NCBI RefSeq assembly: GCF_028462125.1
Contig: NZ_CP115468.1
Location: 1,889,097 to 1,953,096 of the forward strand
DNA length: 64,000 bases
Direction: 5' to 3'
Source of the DNA: Leptospira sp. GIMC2001
GTDB taxonomy: Bacteria > Spirochaetota > Leptospiria > Leptospirales > Leptospiraceae
The notes under the pieces were generated by a model that was not told the DNA's origin, did no database searches, and was given only the letters and a program-made list of their open reading frames with translations. Positions 25,276 through 33,652 of this stretch are shown one piece after another. Position 1 is the first letter of the stretch. Every line of letters starts with the position of its first letter. The translations under genes were made by a program, and so were the position numbers.

Positions 25276-25443
25276 ATGAAATCTCCTAATACAAATATCA
25301 TCCATCTAGTCAATAGCTCCATAAAACACCGGGAGCTGATCTGGAATATGACAAATCGAAATGTCTTGGGTAAATACAAAGGTTCTAGTTTCGGTTATTG
25401 GTGGTATCAGAAAACTAAATCTGGTTTTGCGGATGTAGTGTAG
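25276..25443 (+). pseudogene. Remnant of Wzm-like O-antigen ABC export permease
   Basis: A 55-codon frame from ATG 25276 to TAG 25441-25443. Residues SSIKHRELIWNMTNRNVLG followed by KYKGSSFGYWW match the N-terminus of ABC-2 polysaccharide export permeases (Wzm, RfbA, TagG), where 'hReLiw.l..RdvlgrYrGS.lG..W' precedes the first membrane helix. The sequence then departs into YQKTKSGFADVV and stops, with no membrane helix left. No ATPase partner (Wzt) is nearby. It is best read as the leftover 5' end of a deleted gene, four bases upstream of the next gene. Confidence 0.7.
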
Positions 25444-25447
25444 GGCA

Positions 25448-26530
25448 TTGGTAAGCGTAGTCGTTGGTTCGGGAATTATTGGATCATGGATTGCATTGCA
25501 ATTGGCTGAAGCAAACGAAGAAGTTTATGTTTTTGAAAAATCTGAGAATGCTGGAGATGGAATCAGCGGAAGAAACTCTGGTGTTTTGCATTCAGGGATA
25601 TACTACGATTCCAATTCTTTAAAGTCTAAGTTTTGCCTGCGAGGATATGATTTAGCAATTCCTTTTTTTCAGAATCATAATGTACCTTTTTCAGTATGCG
25701 GTAAGGTAATTACTTCTGGCTTGGGTGAAACAAAGCAAGCAGAACAAGATAAAGAACTAGAAATCGAAAAGCTTCTTGAAAATGGAAGAAATTTAGATAT
25801 TCGTGATATTGAAATTAAGAGAAATCCGGGAAATATTTGGAAGCATGTCGAAGGAACTCTCGCACTATGGATACCTAAAACCGGTGTAGTTGATGTATCT
25901 AGTTATCTAAAAGCTCTATGGAAAGCATGTGAAGATAAGGGAGTTTTTTTTCTAAAGAATAAAAAAATATCCGTTGATAAAGGTCAAGTCTATTCTATAG
26001 ATAGCACGACTCAAAAACGAGAAGACATTCAAGCAGATCACTTTATAAATGCTTGCGGATTGCATTCAGATGATCTGATTGAGCAATCAGGTCAATTTGG
26101 ATACGAAATACGTCCCAATAAAGGTGAGTACTTTCGTCTCAAGAAAACACTGCCTTATCAAACTCTAATCTATCCATTGCCTATGAAAAATTCAACTGCA
26201 TTGGGTGTGCACTATACTTTTCATTTGGGTGGTGAAGCTTATGCTGGACCGAATTCAAATTGGGCTGAATCGAAAGAAGACTATAGAATTCAAACTCCTC
26301 GCGAAGTCTACTACCAATCTTTAAGAAATATATTGAATTATTATAAAGAAGATGATTTAACTGAAGGTTATGTAGGACTGCGTCCTAGACTTTTTTATAA
26401 AAATGAAGCAATCAAGGATTTTAAAATAATTCAAGAATCTAATTGGATTCATCTTTTGGGAATTGAAAGTCCTGGTCTAACATCTGCTCCAGCAATTGCT
26501 GAGGAAGTTGTTAGATTGGTGACGAAATAA
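25448..26530 (+). CDS. FAD-dependent oxidoreductase, LhgO-like
   Basis: A 360-residue DAO-fold flavoprotein starting at a TTG. The FAD-binding VVVGSGIIGSWIALQLA is at residues 3-20, followed by the GRNSGVLHSGIYYD motif typical of L-2-hydroxyglutarate oxidase (LhgO/YgaF). FINACGLHSDDL, IRPNKGEYFRL and the C-terminal GLRPRLF and GIESPGLTSAPAIAEE are also conserved. In LhgO the substrate is L-2-hydroxyglutarate, but relatives in glycan loci may oxidise other hydroxy acids or sugars. It heads a tight run that continues with gmhA-like and epimerase genes. Confidence 0.82.
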   Translation: MVSVVVGSGIIGSWIALQLAEANEEVYVFEKSENAGDGISGRNSGVLHSGIYYDSNSLKSKFCLRGYDLAIPFFQNHNVPFSVCGKVITSGLGETKQAEQDKELEIEKLLENGRNLDIRDIEIKRNPGNIWKHVEGTLALWIPKTGVVDVSSYLKALWKACEDKGVFFLKNKKISVDKGQVYSIDSTTQKREDIQADHFINACGLHSDDLIEQSGQFGYEIRPNKGEYFRLKKTLPYQTLIYPLPMKNSTALGVHYTFHLGGEAYAGPNSNWAESKEDYRIQTPREVYYQSLRNILNYYKEDDLTEGYVGLRPRLFYKNEAIKDFKIIQESNWIHLLGIESPGLTSAPAIAEEVVRLVTK

Positions 26531-26568
26531 TTTTACGTCTTGTATAAATTAGAAGAGTGAGTAAATAA

Positions 26569-27141
26569 ATGTTAAAATTAGAAGATCATTACAAGGATTA
26601 CAGAGAAAAATTGAATCTGGCAATGGCTCCTGAAAGAGCAGCTGAAATTGAAAAGCTTGCTTTAGCATTGCAGGATGCATGGATCAATAAGAAATATGTA
26701 TACTTTTGTGGGAATGGTGGAAGTGCTGGGAATGCCATACATTTAGCGAATGATTTTAATTATGGCATAGACAAAGGGGGCGGAATCGGACTCAGAGTCG
26801 AAGCACTTCCTGCAAATTCTGCAGTAATCACTTGTATTGGAAATGATGAAGGATATGAAAATATTTTTTCTCAACAAATAAATGTTAAGGCCAATGAAGG
26901 TGATGTTTTAGTAATTTTATCGGGAAGTGGTAATTCCCCTAACGTAGTAAAAGCTTTAGAAGCAGGAAATAAAATTGGAATGAATACTTTTGCAATATTA
27001 GGTTTTTCTGGTGGCAAATGCAAATCCATCGCTAAGAATCCAATTCATTTTCCCATTGACGATATGCAGATCGCAGAAGATTTACAGCTTATTGTAGGTC
27101 ATATTTGTATGCAGTGGCTGTATGCCAACGGTCGAGGTTAA
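26569..27141 (+). CDS. Phosphoheptose isomerase GmhA-like (SIS domain)
   Basis: A 190-residue SIS-domain protein. GmhA converts sedoheptulose 7-phosphate to D-glycero-D-manno-heptose 7-phosphate. Motifs YFCGNGGSAGNAIHLANDF, ITCIGNDEGYENIFSQQ, VLVILSGSGNSPNVVKAL and a C-terminal DLQLIVGHICMQWL are those of the GmhA group. The location before a nucleotidyltransferase and a kinase/adenylyltransferase fusion supports a heptose pathway. It is preceded by GAGTGAGTAAATAA without a strong ribosome site. Confidence 0.88.
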   Translation: MLKLEDHYKDYREKLNLAMAPERAAEIEKLALALQDAWINKKYVYFCGNGGSAGNAIHLANDFNYGIDKGGGIGLRVEALPANSAVITCIGNDEGYENIFSQQINVKANEGDVLVILSGSGNSPNVVKALEAGNKIGMNTFAILGFSGGKCKSIAKNPIHFPIDDMQIAEDLQLIVGHICMQWLYANGRG

Positions 27142-27144
27142 AAT

Positions 27145-28134
27145 TTGAAAGCTATTGTAACAGGTGGTTGTGGATTTATAGGCAGTCATTTAGTAGATCT
27201 ACTTCTAGAAAATAAAATAGATGTTACTGTAATTGATAATTTCAGTACAGGTAGACCATTAAATTTACAGCATGTAAAAGACAAAGTTGAAATAGTTCAA
27301 GCTGATATAAGCGTAAATGGAGATTGGGTTTCTCATTTCAAAAATACTGACCTAGTTTTTCATATTGCTGCGTTAGCTGACATTGTTCCAAGTATTCAGA
27401 ATCCTGACACATATTTTCAATCCAATGTAGTTGGAACTTTTAATGTATTGCAAGCAGCAAGAGATGCTCATGTAAAAAGATTTGTCTATGCAGCTTCTTC
27501 TTCTTGCTATGGAATTCCAGAAGTTTACCCTACTCCAGAGAATTCCGAAATATTACCGCAATATCCTTATGCACTTACAAAAAGAATGGGCGAAGAGCTC
27601 GTTATGCATTGGGCAGAAGTATATAAATTGCCTGCAGTTTCGTTAAGATTTTTTAATGTATATGGTCCAAGATCGAGAACTTCAGGAACTTATGGTGCCG
27701 TTTTTGGTGTATTTCTTGCTCAGAAACTAGCCGGTAAACCTTTTACGGTCGTTGGTGATGGAAAGCAAACTAGAGATTTTACATTTGTAACCGATGTAGC
27801 AAATGCAATTTTTACCGCTGCGAAATCGGATAAGGTTGGTGAAATCTATAATGTGGGAAGCGGGGCAACCATTTCCGTAAATCGTATTGTAGAGCTGTTG
27901 GGTGGTGAGAAGGTTCACATTCCCAAGAGACCAGGTGAGCCTGATTCAACTTATGCGGACATTTCCAAAATCAAGCGAGAATTGAATTGGTCACCAAAAA
28001 TTTCGATCGAAGTAGGAGTTGGCGAATTGCTTAAGCATATTGACTATTGGAAAGAAGCTCCAGTTTGGACACCTGACAAAATTCAAGAAGCAACTTCAGA
28101 TTGGTTTAAGTTTCTAGGAAATGAGCAAAAATAA
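27145..28134 (+). CDS. NAD-dependent epimerase/dehydratase (UDP-glucose 4-epimerase-like)
   Basis: A 329-residue extended SDR starting at a TTG. It has IVTGGCGFIGSHLVDLL, VIDNFSTGRPLNLQHV, HIAALADIVPSI, AASSSCYGIP, the catalytic YPYALTKRMGEEL (Y-x-x-x-K) and FFNVYGPRSRTSGTYGAVF. These motifs are typical of UDP-glucose/GlcNAc 4-epimerases and related dehydratases. The substrate is uncertain; its position in the heptose block suggests it may act on a nucleotide-heptose. Its 3' end overlaps the next gene by 14 bases. Confidence 0.82.
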   Translation: MKAIVTGGCGFIGSHLVDLLLENKIDVTVIDNFSTGRPLNLQHVKDKVEIVQADISVNGDWVSHFKNTDLVFHIAALADIVPSIQNPDTYFQSNVVGTFNVLQAARDAHVKRFVYAASSSCYGIPEVYPTPENSEILPQYPYALTKRMGEELVMHWAEVYKLPAVSLRFFNVYGPRSRTSGTYGAVFGVFLAQKLAGKPFTVVGDGKQTRDFTFVTDVANAIFTAAKSDKVGEIYNVGSGATISVNRIVELLGGEKVHIPKRPGEPDSTYADISKIKRELNWSPKISIEVGVGELLKHIDYWKEAPVWTPDKIQEATSDWFKFLGNEQK

Positions 28135-28912
28135 AATTTCTGCACTTTTACTTGCTGCAGGTTTTGGAACTAGACTCAAACCCTTTACTAATATTCTACC
28201 CAAGTGTTTGATGCCAATCAGTGGGATTCCACTTCTAGAAATTTGGCTAGATAATTTAAAGAAAATTTCCATTGATAAAGTTTTAGTTAACCTTCATTAT
28301 AAGAAAAAAGTTGTAGAAGAATTTCTGAATAGATCGAAATTCAATAACTTCGTTACACCAGTTTATGAAGATGAACTTTTAGGAACAGCAGGAACAATTA
28401 CAGCCAATTATTCATTCTTTAAGGATAGAACTGTTTTACTTGCACATAGTGACAATCTATGCATTTGCAATTTTGAAGAATTTCTGGATTATCATTTAAA
28501 TAAAAGACCGAAGAATACTTCTATTACTATGATGACTTTTCGTACTGATACACCTGAGACTTGTGGAATCGTTGAGATCGATTCCGAAGGTATTGTGAAT
28601 AATTTCTTCGAAAAAGTTGAGAACCCACCTGGCAATCTAGCAAATGCTGCAATTTATCTGATCGAGCCTGAAGTTATTGATTGGATAGCCTCGAATGATT
28701 CGATTACGGATTTCAGCAATCAAGTTCTTCCAGAATGGATAGGAAAAATTGCTACATGGGAAAATAAAGAGACCATGGCTGACATTGGAAATCCCGCTTC
28801 TCTGATAGCGAATCAATCTGTTATGATCGATCATGAATTGTTAACAAATGATTCATGGTCTAAAGAATTTTCCTCACATCCAATTCATAAAATGATTAGA
28901 GACTACAATTGA
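28121..28912 (+). CDS. Sugar-phosphate nucleotidyltransferase, HddC-like
   Basis: A 263-residue nucleotidyltransferase. The N-terminal signature ALLLAAGFGTRLKPFTNILPKCLMP and the HSDNLCICNFEEFL metal-binding Asp region, then FFEKVENPPGNLANAAIYL, place it with mannose-1-phosphate guanylyltransferases and the heptose-1-phosphate guanylyltransferase HddC. In this context GDP- or another NDP-heptose is the likely product, but that is inferred. It lies between the epimerase (14-base overlap) and the HldE-like fusion (4-base overlap). Confidence 0.83.
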   Translation: MSKNKISALLLAAGFGTRLKPFTNILPKCLMPISGIPLLEIWLDNLKKISIDKVLVNLHYKKKVVEEFLNRSKFNNFVTPVYEDELLGTAGTITANYSFFKDRTVLLAHSDNLCICNFEEFLDYHLNKRPKNTSITMMTFRTDTPETCGIVEIDSEGIVNNFFEKVENPPGNLANAAIYLIEPEVIDWIASNDSITDFSNQVLPEWIGKIATWENKETMADIGNPASLIANQSVMIDHELLTNDSWSKEFSSHPIHKMIRDYN

Positions 28913-30438
28913 GCGCAATTTCAAAAATTAAAAGTATTTCTAGTCAGGAAGATCTCAATTCTTTAGGCAGCAGCAATGAAACTGTTTTATGTTTCGGACA
29001 TTTTAATGTAATTCATCCAGGACATATTCGTTTTTTACAATTTGCTAAATCCTTAAATAAGAAACTGCTAGTCTGTGTTTTAGGTGATCACTTGATCAGT
29101 CAACCTGAGCAGTCAAGATATTTTAAGATGATGGAGCGAGCTGAAGGTGTTGCTTCTCTTCATTTTGTAGATGAAGTAGTTGTCTTGGATGATGTTTCGC
29201 TTGAACTATTTATTGAGAAAATTAAACCAAAATCATTGGTATTGGGAAGTGAGTGGGAACGAAAGCCTTTACCAGAAATTGCCAATGCGATAGCTACGGT
29301 AGAAAAGTTTGGCGGGAAGGTTCATTTTCAGGCTGGAGAAGTCCACTATGCAAGCGCAGACTTATTGCATAGCAGTCAAGAAATTCTAGATATCGAAAAG
29401 CGTTCTTTATTTTTACAAGCATGCAAAAGACAAGGAATTCAAATAAGCAGTCTTGTTGGTATTATAGAAAAATTTACAAAAACAAGAATTCTTGTAATCG
29501 GTGATACGATAGTCGATCAATACGTTGCATGTGATGCAATTGGGATGAGTGCAGAGGCTCCTGTACTTGTTGTTCGAGAAATGGAATCCAAGGAATTTGT
29601 GGGCGGTGCTGGAATTGTAGCAGGTCACCTAAAAGCACTTGGATCGGAATCAATTTATCTGTCTGTTGTTGGAAATGACTCGAATGCTCAAATCGTAGAA
29701 GACGATTTAAAAAAGCAAGGGGTAGAGACTTATCTGATTAAAGATGAGTCAAGACCTACGACATTTAAGATTAGATACATGGTTGAAAACCAGAAACTCT
29801 TTCGTGTGAGTCGCATGAAGGAACATTCTATTTCGAAAGAAATTGAAGATTCCGTTATTGAGAAATTACGAGCCTTATCGGATTCAATCCATGGGATTCT
29901 TGTTTCTGATTTTGTGTATGGTATGATCACTGAAAGAATTCTCAATGAAATCGTTGATATAGCCAAAAAGAAAAATTTGATCTTGTTTGGTGACCTTCAA
30001 TGCAGCAGTCAGGTTGGGAATGTAACGAAATTCAAAAACTTTGATCTACTTACTCCAACGGAAAGGGAAGCAAGAATTGCTCTAAGCAATCATACTGCTG
30101 GAATTGAATCTGTTGCAAATAAAATTCTGGATTTGACTGAATCAAGACAACTAGTAATTAAATTAGGGTCTGAAGGATTTATTTCTTACTCCAATTCTAA
30201 ATCGGACAAATTTCTAAATAAGGAACATTTTCCAGCGTTGGTTTCAAACCCAGTTGATGTCGCAGGTGCTGGAGATTCTTTGCTTGCCGCAATGTCTGCA
30301 TGCTTACTTGCGGGCGCAAATATTATGGAAGCTTCCGCGATCGGTGCTTGTATGGCTGCACTATCAGTTCAGACCGTCGGAAATATTCCGATTCAAAGTA
30401 ATAAATTAATCAATTATATAAGAAAGCTAGGAGAATGA
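28909..30438 (+). CDS. HldE-like fusion, adenylyltransferase then PfkB sugar kinase
   Basis: A 509-residue two-domain enzyme starting at a TTG inside the previous stop (TTGA). Residues about 24-165 form a cytidylyl/adenylyltransferase domain with CFGHFNVIHPGHIRFL (the HxGH site, His36-His39). Residues about 190-505 form a PfkB kinase with ILVIGDTIVDQY, SAEAPVLVVREME, FVGGAGIVAGHLKALG and the catalytic VAGAGDSLLAA (about 451-461). The kinase half resembles HldE domain I, which phosphorylates heptose 7-phosphate. In E. coli HldE the kinase comes first, so the order here is reversed. With GmhA it would give ADP-heptose or a related NDP-sugar. Confidence 0.85.
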   Translation: MSAISKIKSISSQEDLNSLGSSNETVLCFGHFNVIHPGHIRFLQFAKSLNKKLLVCVLGDHLISQPEQSRYFKMMERAEGVASLHFVDEVVVLDDVSLELFIEKIKPKSLVLGSEWERKPLPEIANAIATVEKFGGKVHFQAGEVHYASADLLHSSQEILDIEKRSLFLQACKRQGIQISSLVGIIEKFTKTRILVIGDTIVDQYVACDAIGMSAEAPVLVVREMESKEFVGGAGIVAGHLKALGSESIYLSVVGNDSNAQIVEDDLKKQGVETYLIKDESRPTTFKIRYMVENQKLFRVSRMKEHSISKEIEDSVIEKLRALSDSIHGILVSDFVYGMITERILNEIVDIAKKKNLILFGDLQCSSQVGNVTKFKNFDLLTPTEREARIALSNHTAGIESVANKILDLTESRQLVIKLGSEGFISYSNSKSDKFLNKEHFPALVSNPVDVAGAGDSLLAAMSACLLAGANIMEASAIGACMAALSVQTVGNIPIQSNKLINYIRKLGE

Positions 30439-30441
30439 ATT

Positions 30442-31431
30442 TTGTTAAATTTTAAAAATATTTTTATAACTGGTGGAGCCGGATATGTAGGCGCTGTCTT
30501 GGTCAAGCGGTTACTAGACCATGGTGCCAAAGTTACAGTTCTTGATCTAATGCTCTATGGTGATGATGTAATTGATCCGAATCCAAATTTAAATATGGTT
30601 AAAGGTGATATACGAGACCAAGCATTGTTAAATAAATTAATTCCAGGACATGATTTGGTAATTCATCTTGCTTGTATTTCGAATGATCCAAGTTTTGAAC
30701 TAAATCCCAATCTAGGAAAATCCATAAATTTGGATGCGTTTAGACCGCTAGTTGAGATTTCGAAATCAAATAATGTGAAGAGATTCATCTATGCTTCTTC
30801 TTCCTCGGTTTATGGAGTTAAAGAAGAGCCAAATGTCACTGAGGATTTTACACTAGAGCCACTCACGGATTATTCTAAGTTCAAAGCTGATTGTGAGAAA
30901 ATTCTTTCCGAATATCAATCTCCTGATTTTACTACTGTAACCATTCGTCCTGCAACAGTCTGTGGATATTCACCAAGGCAGCGATTAGATGTAGTTGTAA
31001 ATATTTTGACAAATCTTGCTTATCATAAAAGAGAAATATCCGTGTTTGGTGGTGATCAATTGCGACCTAATATTCATATTGAAGATATGGTTGATGCATA
31101 TATCGCTCTGATCAATGCAGATGATGATAAAATAGCTGGTGAAATCTTTAATGCTGGATATGTAAACTACACAGTCTTGCAATTGGCGGAAATGATTAAA
31201 GAAACAATTGGAGATGATGTTAAGTTAATCCAAACTCCTACAAATGATAACAGATCTTACCATGTATCCTCAGAAAAAATATTTAAAAAATTAAATTTTA
31301 AAGCAAAGCGATCCATTCAAGAAGCCGCGAACGATTTAAAAGTTGCATTTGAGAAAGGACTTTTACCGAACTCACTTACTGATGAGAAATATTTCAATAT
31401 AAAAAGGATGCAATCCGTAGAATTAAGGTGA
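30442..31431 (+). CDS. NAD-dependent sugar epimerase/dehydratase
   Basis: A 329-residue extended SDR beginning at a TTG with a clear AGGAG upstream. Its motifs are IFITGGAGYVGAVLVKRLL, VIHLACISNDPSFEL, YASSSSVYGV, the catalytic YSKFKADCEKIL, and TIRPATVCGYSPRQRLDVVVN. The ISNDPS and CGYSPRQRLD segments are shared with a group of LPS epimerases/reductases linked to GDP-heptose and unusual deoxysugars. The exact reaction is unknown. It precedes the two aminotransferases. Confidence 0.8.
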   Translation: MLNFKNIFITGGAGYVGAVLVKRLLDHGAKVTVLDLMLYGDDVIDPNPNLNMVKGDIRDQALLNKLIPGHDLVIHLACISNDPSFELNPNLGKSINLDAFRPLVEISKSNNVKRFIYASSSSVYGVKEEPNVTEDFTLEPLTDYSKFKADCEKILSEYQSPDFTTVTIRPATVCGYSPRQRLDVVVNILTNLAYHKREISVFGGDQLRPNIHIEDMVDAYIALINADDDKIAGEIFNAGYVNYTVLQLAEMIKETIGDDVKLIQTPTNDNRSYHVSSEKIFKKLNFKAKRSIQEAANDLKVAFEKGLLPNSLTDEKYFNIKRMQSVELR

Positions 31432-31435
31432 ATCA

Positions 31436-32536
31436 ATGGAAGTAAGATATTCGTATTTAAAACAACAATTTGAAAATTGTGAAGATCTGTGGGATGAGTT
31501 AAAGCGATTTGTTCCCACAGGGGATTTTACACTCGGGAAGCCCTTGCAAGAATTTGAAAGAAGGTTTGCAGATCTCATTGGAACTAAGCATGCAATAGGT
31601 GTGAACTCTGGAACAGATGCAATTAAGCTATCACTAAAAGCCCTTGGAGTAGGCTTCGGAGATGAGGTTATTACAACTGCTAATACTTTTGTCGCTACCG
31701 TTGGCGCAATTGCAGAATTAGGTGCCATTCCTGTCTTTGTGGATTGCAATGATACATTCTGTATGGATGTTGATTTATTGGAGAGAGCTATAACAGAAAA
31801 AACTAAGGCAATTGTTCCTGTGCATTTTACAGGCTATATGACAGATATGAGAAAATTATTACCTATAGCCCGAAAATATAATCTTCCTATTGTTGAAGAT
31901 GCATGCCAGTCTATTCTGGGATCTATTGACAATAAAAAAGCGGGAACTTGGGGTAATGCTGGTGCATTTTCCTTACACCCTTTGAAAAACTTAAATGTTT
32001 GGTCTGATGGAGGGATTATTACCACGGATGACGATAAACTCGCTGAAACTCTGAGATTACTCCGAAACCATGGCTTAATTGATAGAGATAAGGTCGAAAT
32101 ATTGGGATGTAATTCCAGATTAGATACTTTGCAAGCTGTAGTAGGAAATTGGTTAATACCAAGTGCCATTGATATATCTAATAAAAGAATTGAAAATGCT
32201 GAATATTATGATAAGCATCTGAGTAAAATAAAGGAAATTACCATTCCTCCGAGACCAGCTGATTTTAGGATAGTTTTTCATTTATATATAGTATTTGCTG
32301 AGGATCGAGACAGACTTCTTGAATACTGTATAAAGCAAGGTATTGAATCTAAAGTTCATTATCCAATACCGATCTATCGTCAGAAGGCATTATCCTCCTT
32401 TGGCTATAAAGAAGGTGACTTTCCAATTACCGATGGTCATACGAAAAAAATTATAACCTTTCCTTGCGATCAACATTTGTCCGTAGAACAAATGGACTAC
32501 GTGATTTCTACAGTTCAAGAATTCTACAAAAAATAA
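31436..32536 (+). CDS. DegT/DnrJ/EryC1/StrS sugar aminotransferase, first copy
   Basis: A 366-residue PLP enzyme that aminates a keto-sugar nucleotide. It has GVNSGTDAIKLSLKALG, ITTANTFVATVGAI, VPVHFTGYMTDM, VEDACQSILGS and the PLP-binding SLHPLKNLNVWSDGG with Lys184. The C-terminal VHYPIPIYRQKA and ITFPCDQHLS are family features. The neighbour downstream is a second member of the same length and architecture; the two may form a heteromer or act on different carbons. Confidence 0.9.
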   Translation: MEVRYSYLKQQFENCEDLWDELKRFVPTGDFTLGKPLQEFERRFADLIGTKHAIGVNSGTDAIKLSLKALGVGFGDEVITTANTFVATVGAIAELGAIPVFVDCNDTFCMDVDLLERAITEKTKAIVPVHFTGYMTDMRKLLPIARKYNLPIVEDACQSILGSIDNKKAGTWGNAGAFSLHPLKNLNVWSDGGIITTDDDKLAETLRLLRNHGLIDRDKVEILGCNSRLDTLQAVVGNWLIPSAIDISNKRIENAEYYDKHLSKIKEITIPPRPADFRIVFHLYIVFAEDRDRLLEYCIKQGIESKVHYPIPIYRQKALSSFGYKEGDFPITDGHTKKIITFPCDQHLSVEQMDYVISTVQEFYKK

Positions 32537-32548
32537 GGACTAAGAAGA

Positions 32549-33649
32549 ATGACGAGCATCCCATATATAAACCTTTCAGAACAATGGAAGCAGGAAAGAG
32601 CGGAATTATTGCCTATCATAGAAGCAGTATTGAGTTCTGGTCAATATATTGGAGGTAACGAAGTAAATATCTTTGAAGAAAATGTTGCTAAGCTTTGTGG
32701 AGTTAAGTATGCAGTTTCTTTGAATAGTGGAACAGATGCACTAGTATTTGGTTTATCCGCTATTGGTGTTCGACCAGGTGATGAAGTTATTACTCCTCCG
32801 AATTCATTTATAGCATCTACCTCAGCTATTACACATTTGAAAGCAAAACCTGTGTTTGTCGATGTTGGTGATGATCAAAATATAGATTCACTCAAAATCG
32901 AAAAAGCTATCACTAGCAAAACAAAAGCAATAATGCCTGTTCATTTGACAGGTAGAATTGCTGATATGAATACAATTATGAATATTGCCAATAAATACTC
33001 GCTTCCTGTAATCGAGGATTCTGCTCAGGCAATAGGATCAAAATACGATGGAAAAAATAGTGGATCAATTGGAAGAGTTGGCTGTTTCTCTACTCATCCA
33101 TTAAAAAATCTCAATGCATGTGGTGATGGTGGATTTCTAACTACTAATGATGAAAATATTTACAAACAAATTAGTAGCCTGAAGAATCATGGTTTAGTCG
33201 ATCGTAACACAGTAGAAAAATTTGGTTATGTATCCAGAATGGACTCTTTACAAGCTGCTATTCTTAACTATCGTTTGCAAAAGCTACCAGATTTAATTGA
33301 AAAAAGGCGCAGAAATGCGGCTGCCTATACTTCGATGCTTGATTCAAGAAATATATTCATACCTAAAGATAGAGATATTGAGTTTAACACCTATCATACT
33401 TTTGTTATACAAGTAGATAAACGAGATGAACTTAAAAGTTACTTAATGTCAAAGGGAATTGAAACTTCTATTCATTATCCGATACCGATTCATTTGCAAC
33501 CTGCCAGTAAATCCCTTGGTTATAAAATAGGAGATTTTCCAATGACTGAAAATCAAGCAAATAGAATATTAACGTTACCGATTCATCAATATTTACGTGA
33601 AGATGAATTAGGAAAAATTGCCGAGTCTGTAAATAGCTTTTATAAGTAA
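32549..33649 (+). CDS. DegT/DnrJ/EryC1/StrS sugar aminotransferase, second copy
   Basis: A 366-residue PLP enzyme with SLNSGTDALVFGLSAIG, ITPPNSFIASTSAI, MPVHLTGRIADM, IEDSAQAIGS and the PLP-binding THPLKNLNACGDGG (Lys186). It is clearly a paralogue of the gene just upstream: same length, same motif order and the same HPLKNLN lysine context. An AAGAAG ribosome site precedes the ATG. A tandem duplication followed by divergence is likely. Confidence 0.9.
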   Translation: MTSIPYINLSEQWKQERAELLPIIEAVLSSGQYIGGNEVNIFEENVAKLCGVKYAVSLNSGTDALVFGLSAIGVRPGDEVITPPNSFIASTSAITHLKAKPVFVDVGDDQNIDSLKIEKAITSKTKAIMPVHLTGRIADMNTIMNIANKYSLPVIEDSAQAIGSKYDGKNSGSIGRVGCFSTHPLKNLNACGDGGFLTTNDENIYKQISSLKNHGLVDRNTVEKFGYVSRMDSLQAAILNYRLQKLPDLIEKRRRNAAAYTSMLDSRNIFIPKDRDIEFNTYHTFVIQVDKRDELKSYLMSKGIETSIHYPIPIHLQPASKSLGYKIGDFPMTENQANRILTLPIHQYLREDELGKIAESVNSFYK

Positions 33650-33652
33650 TAA

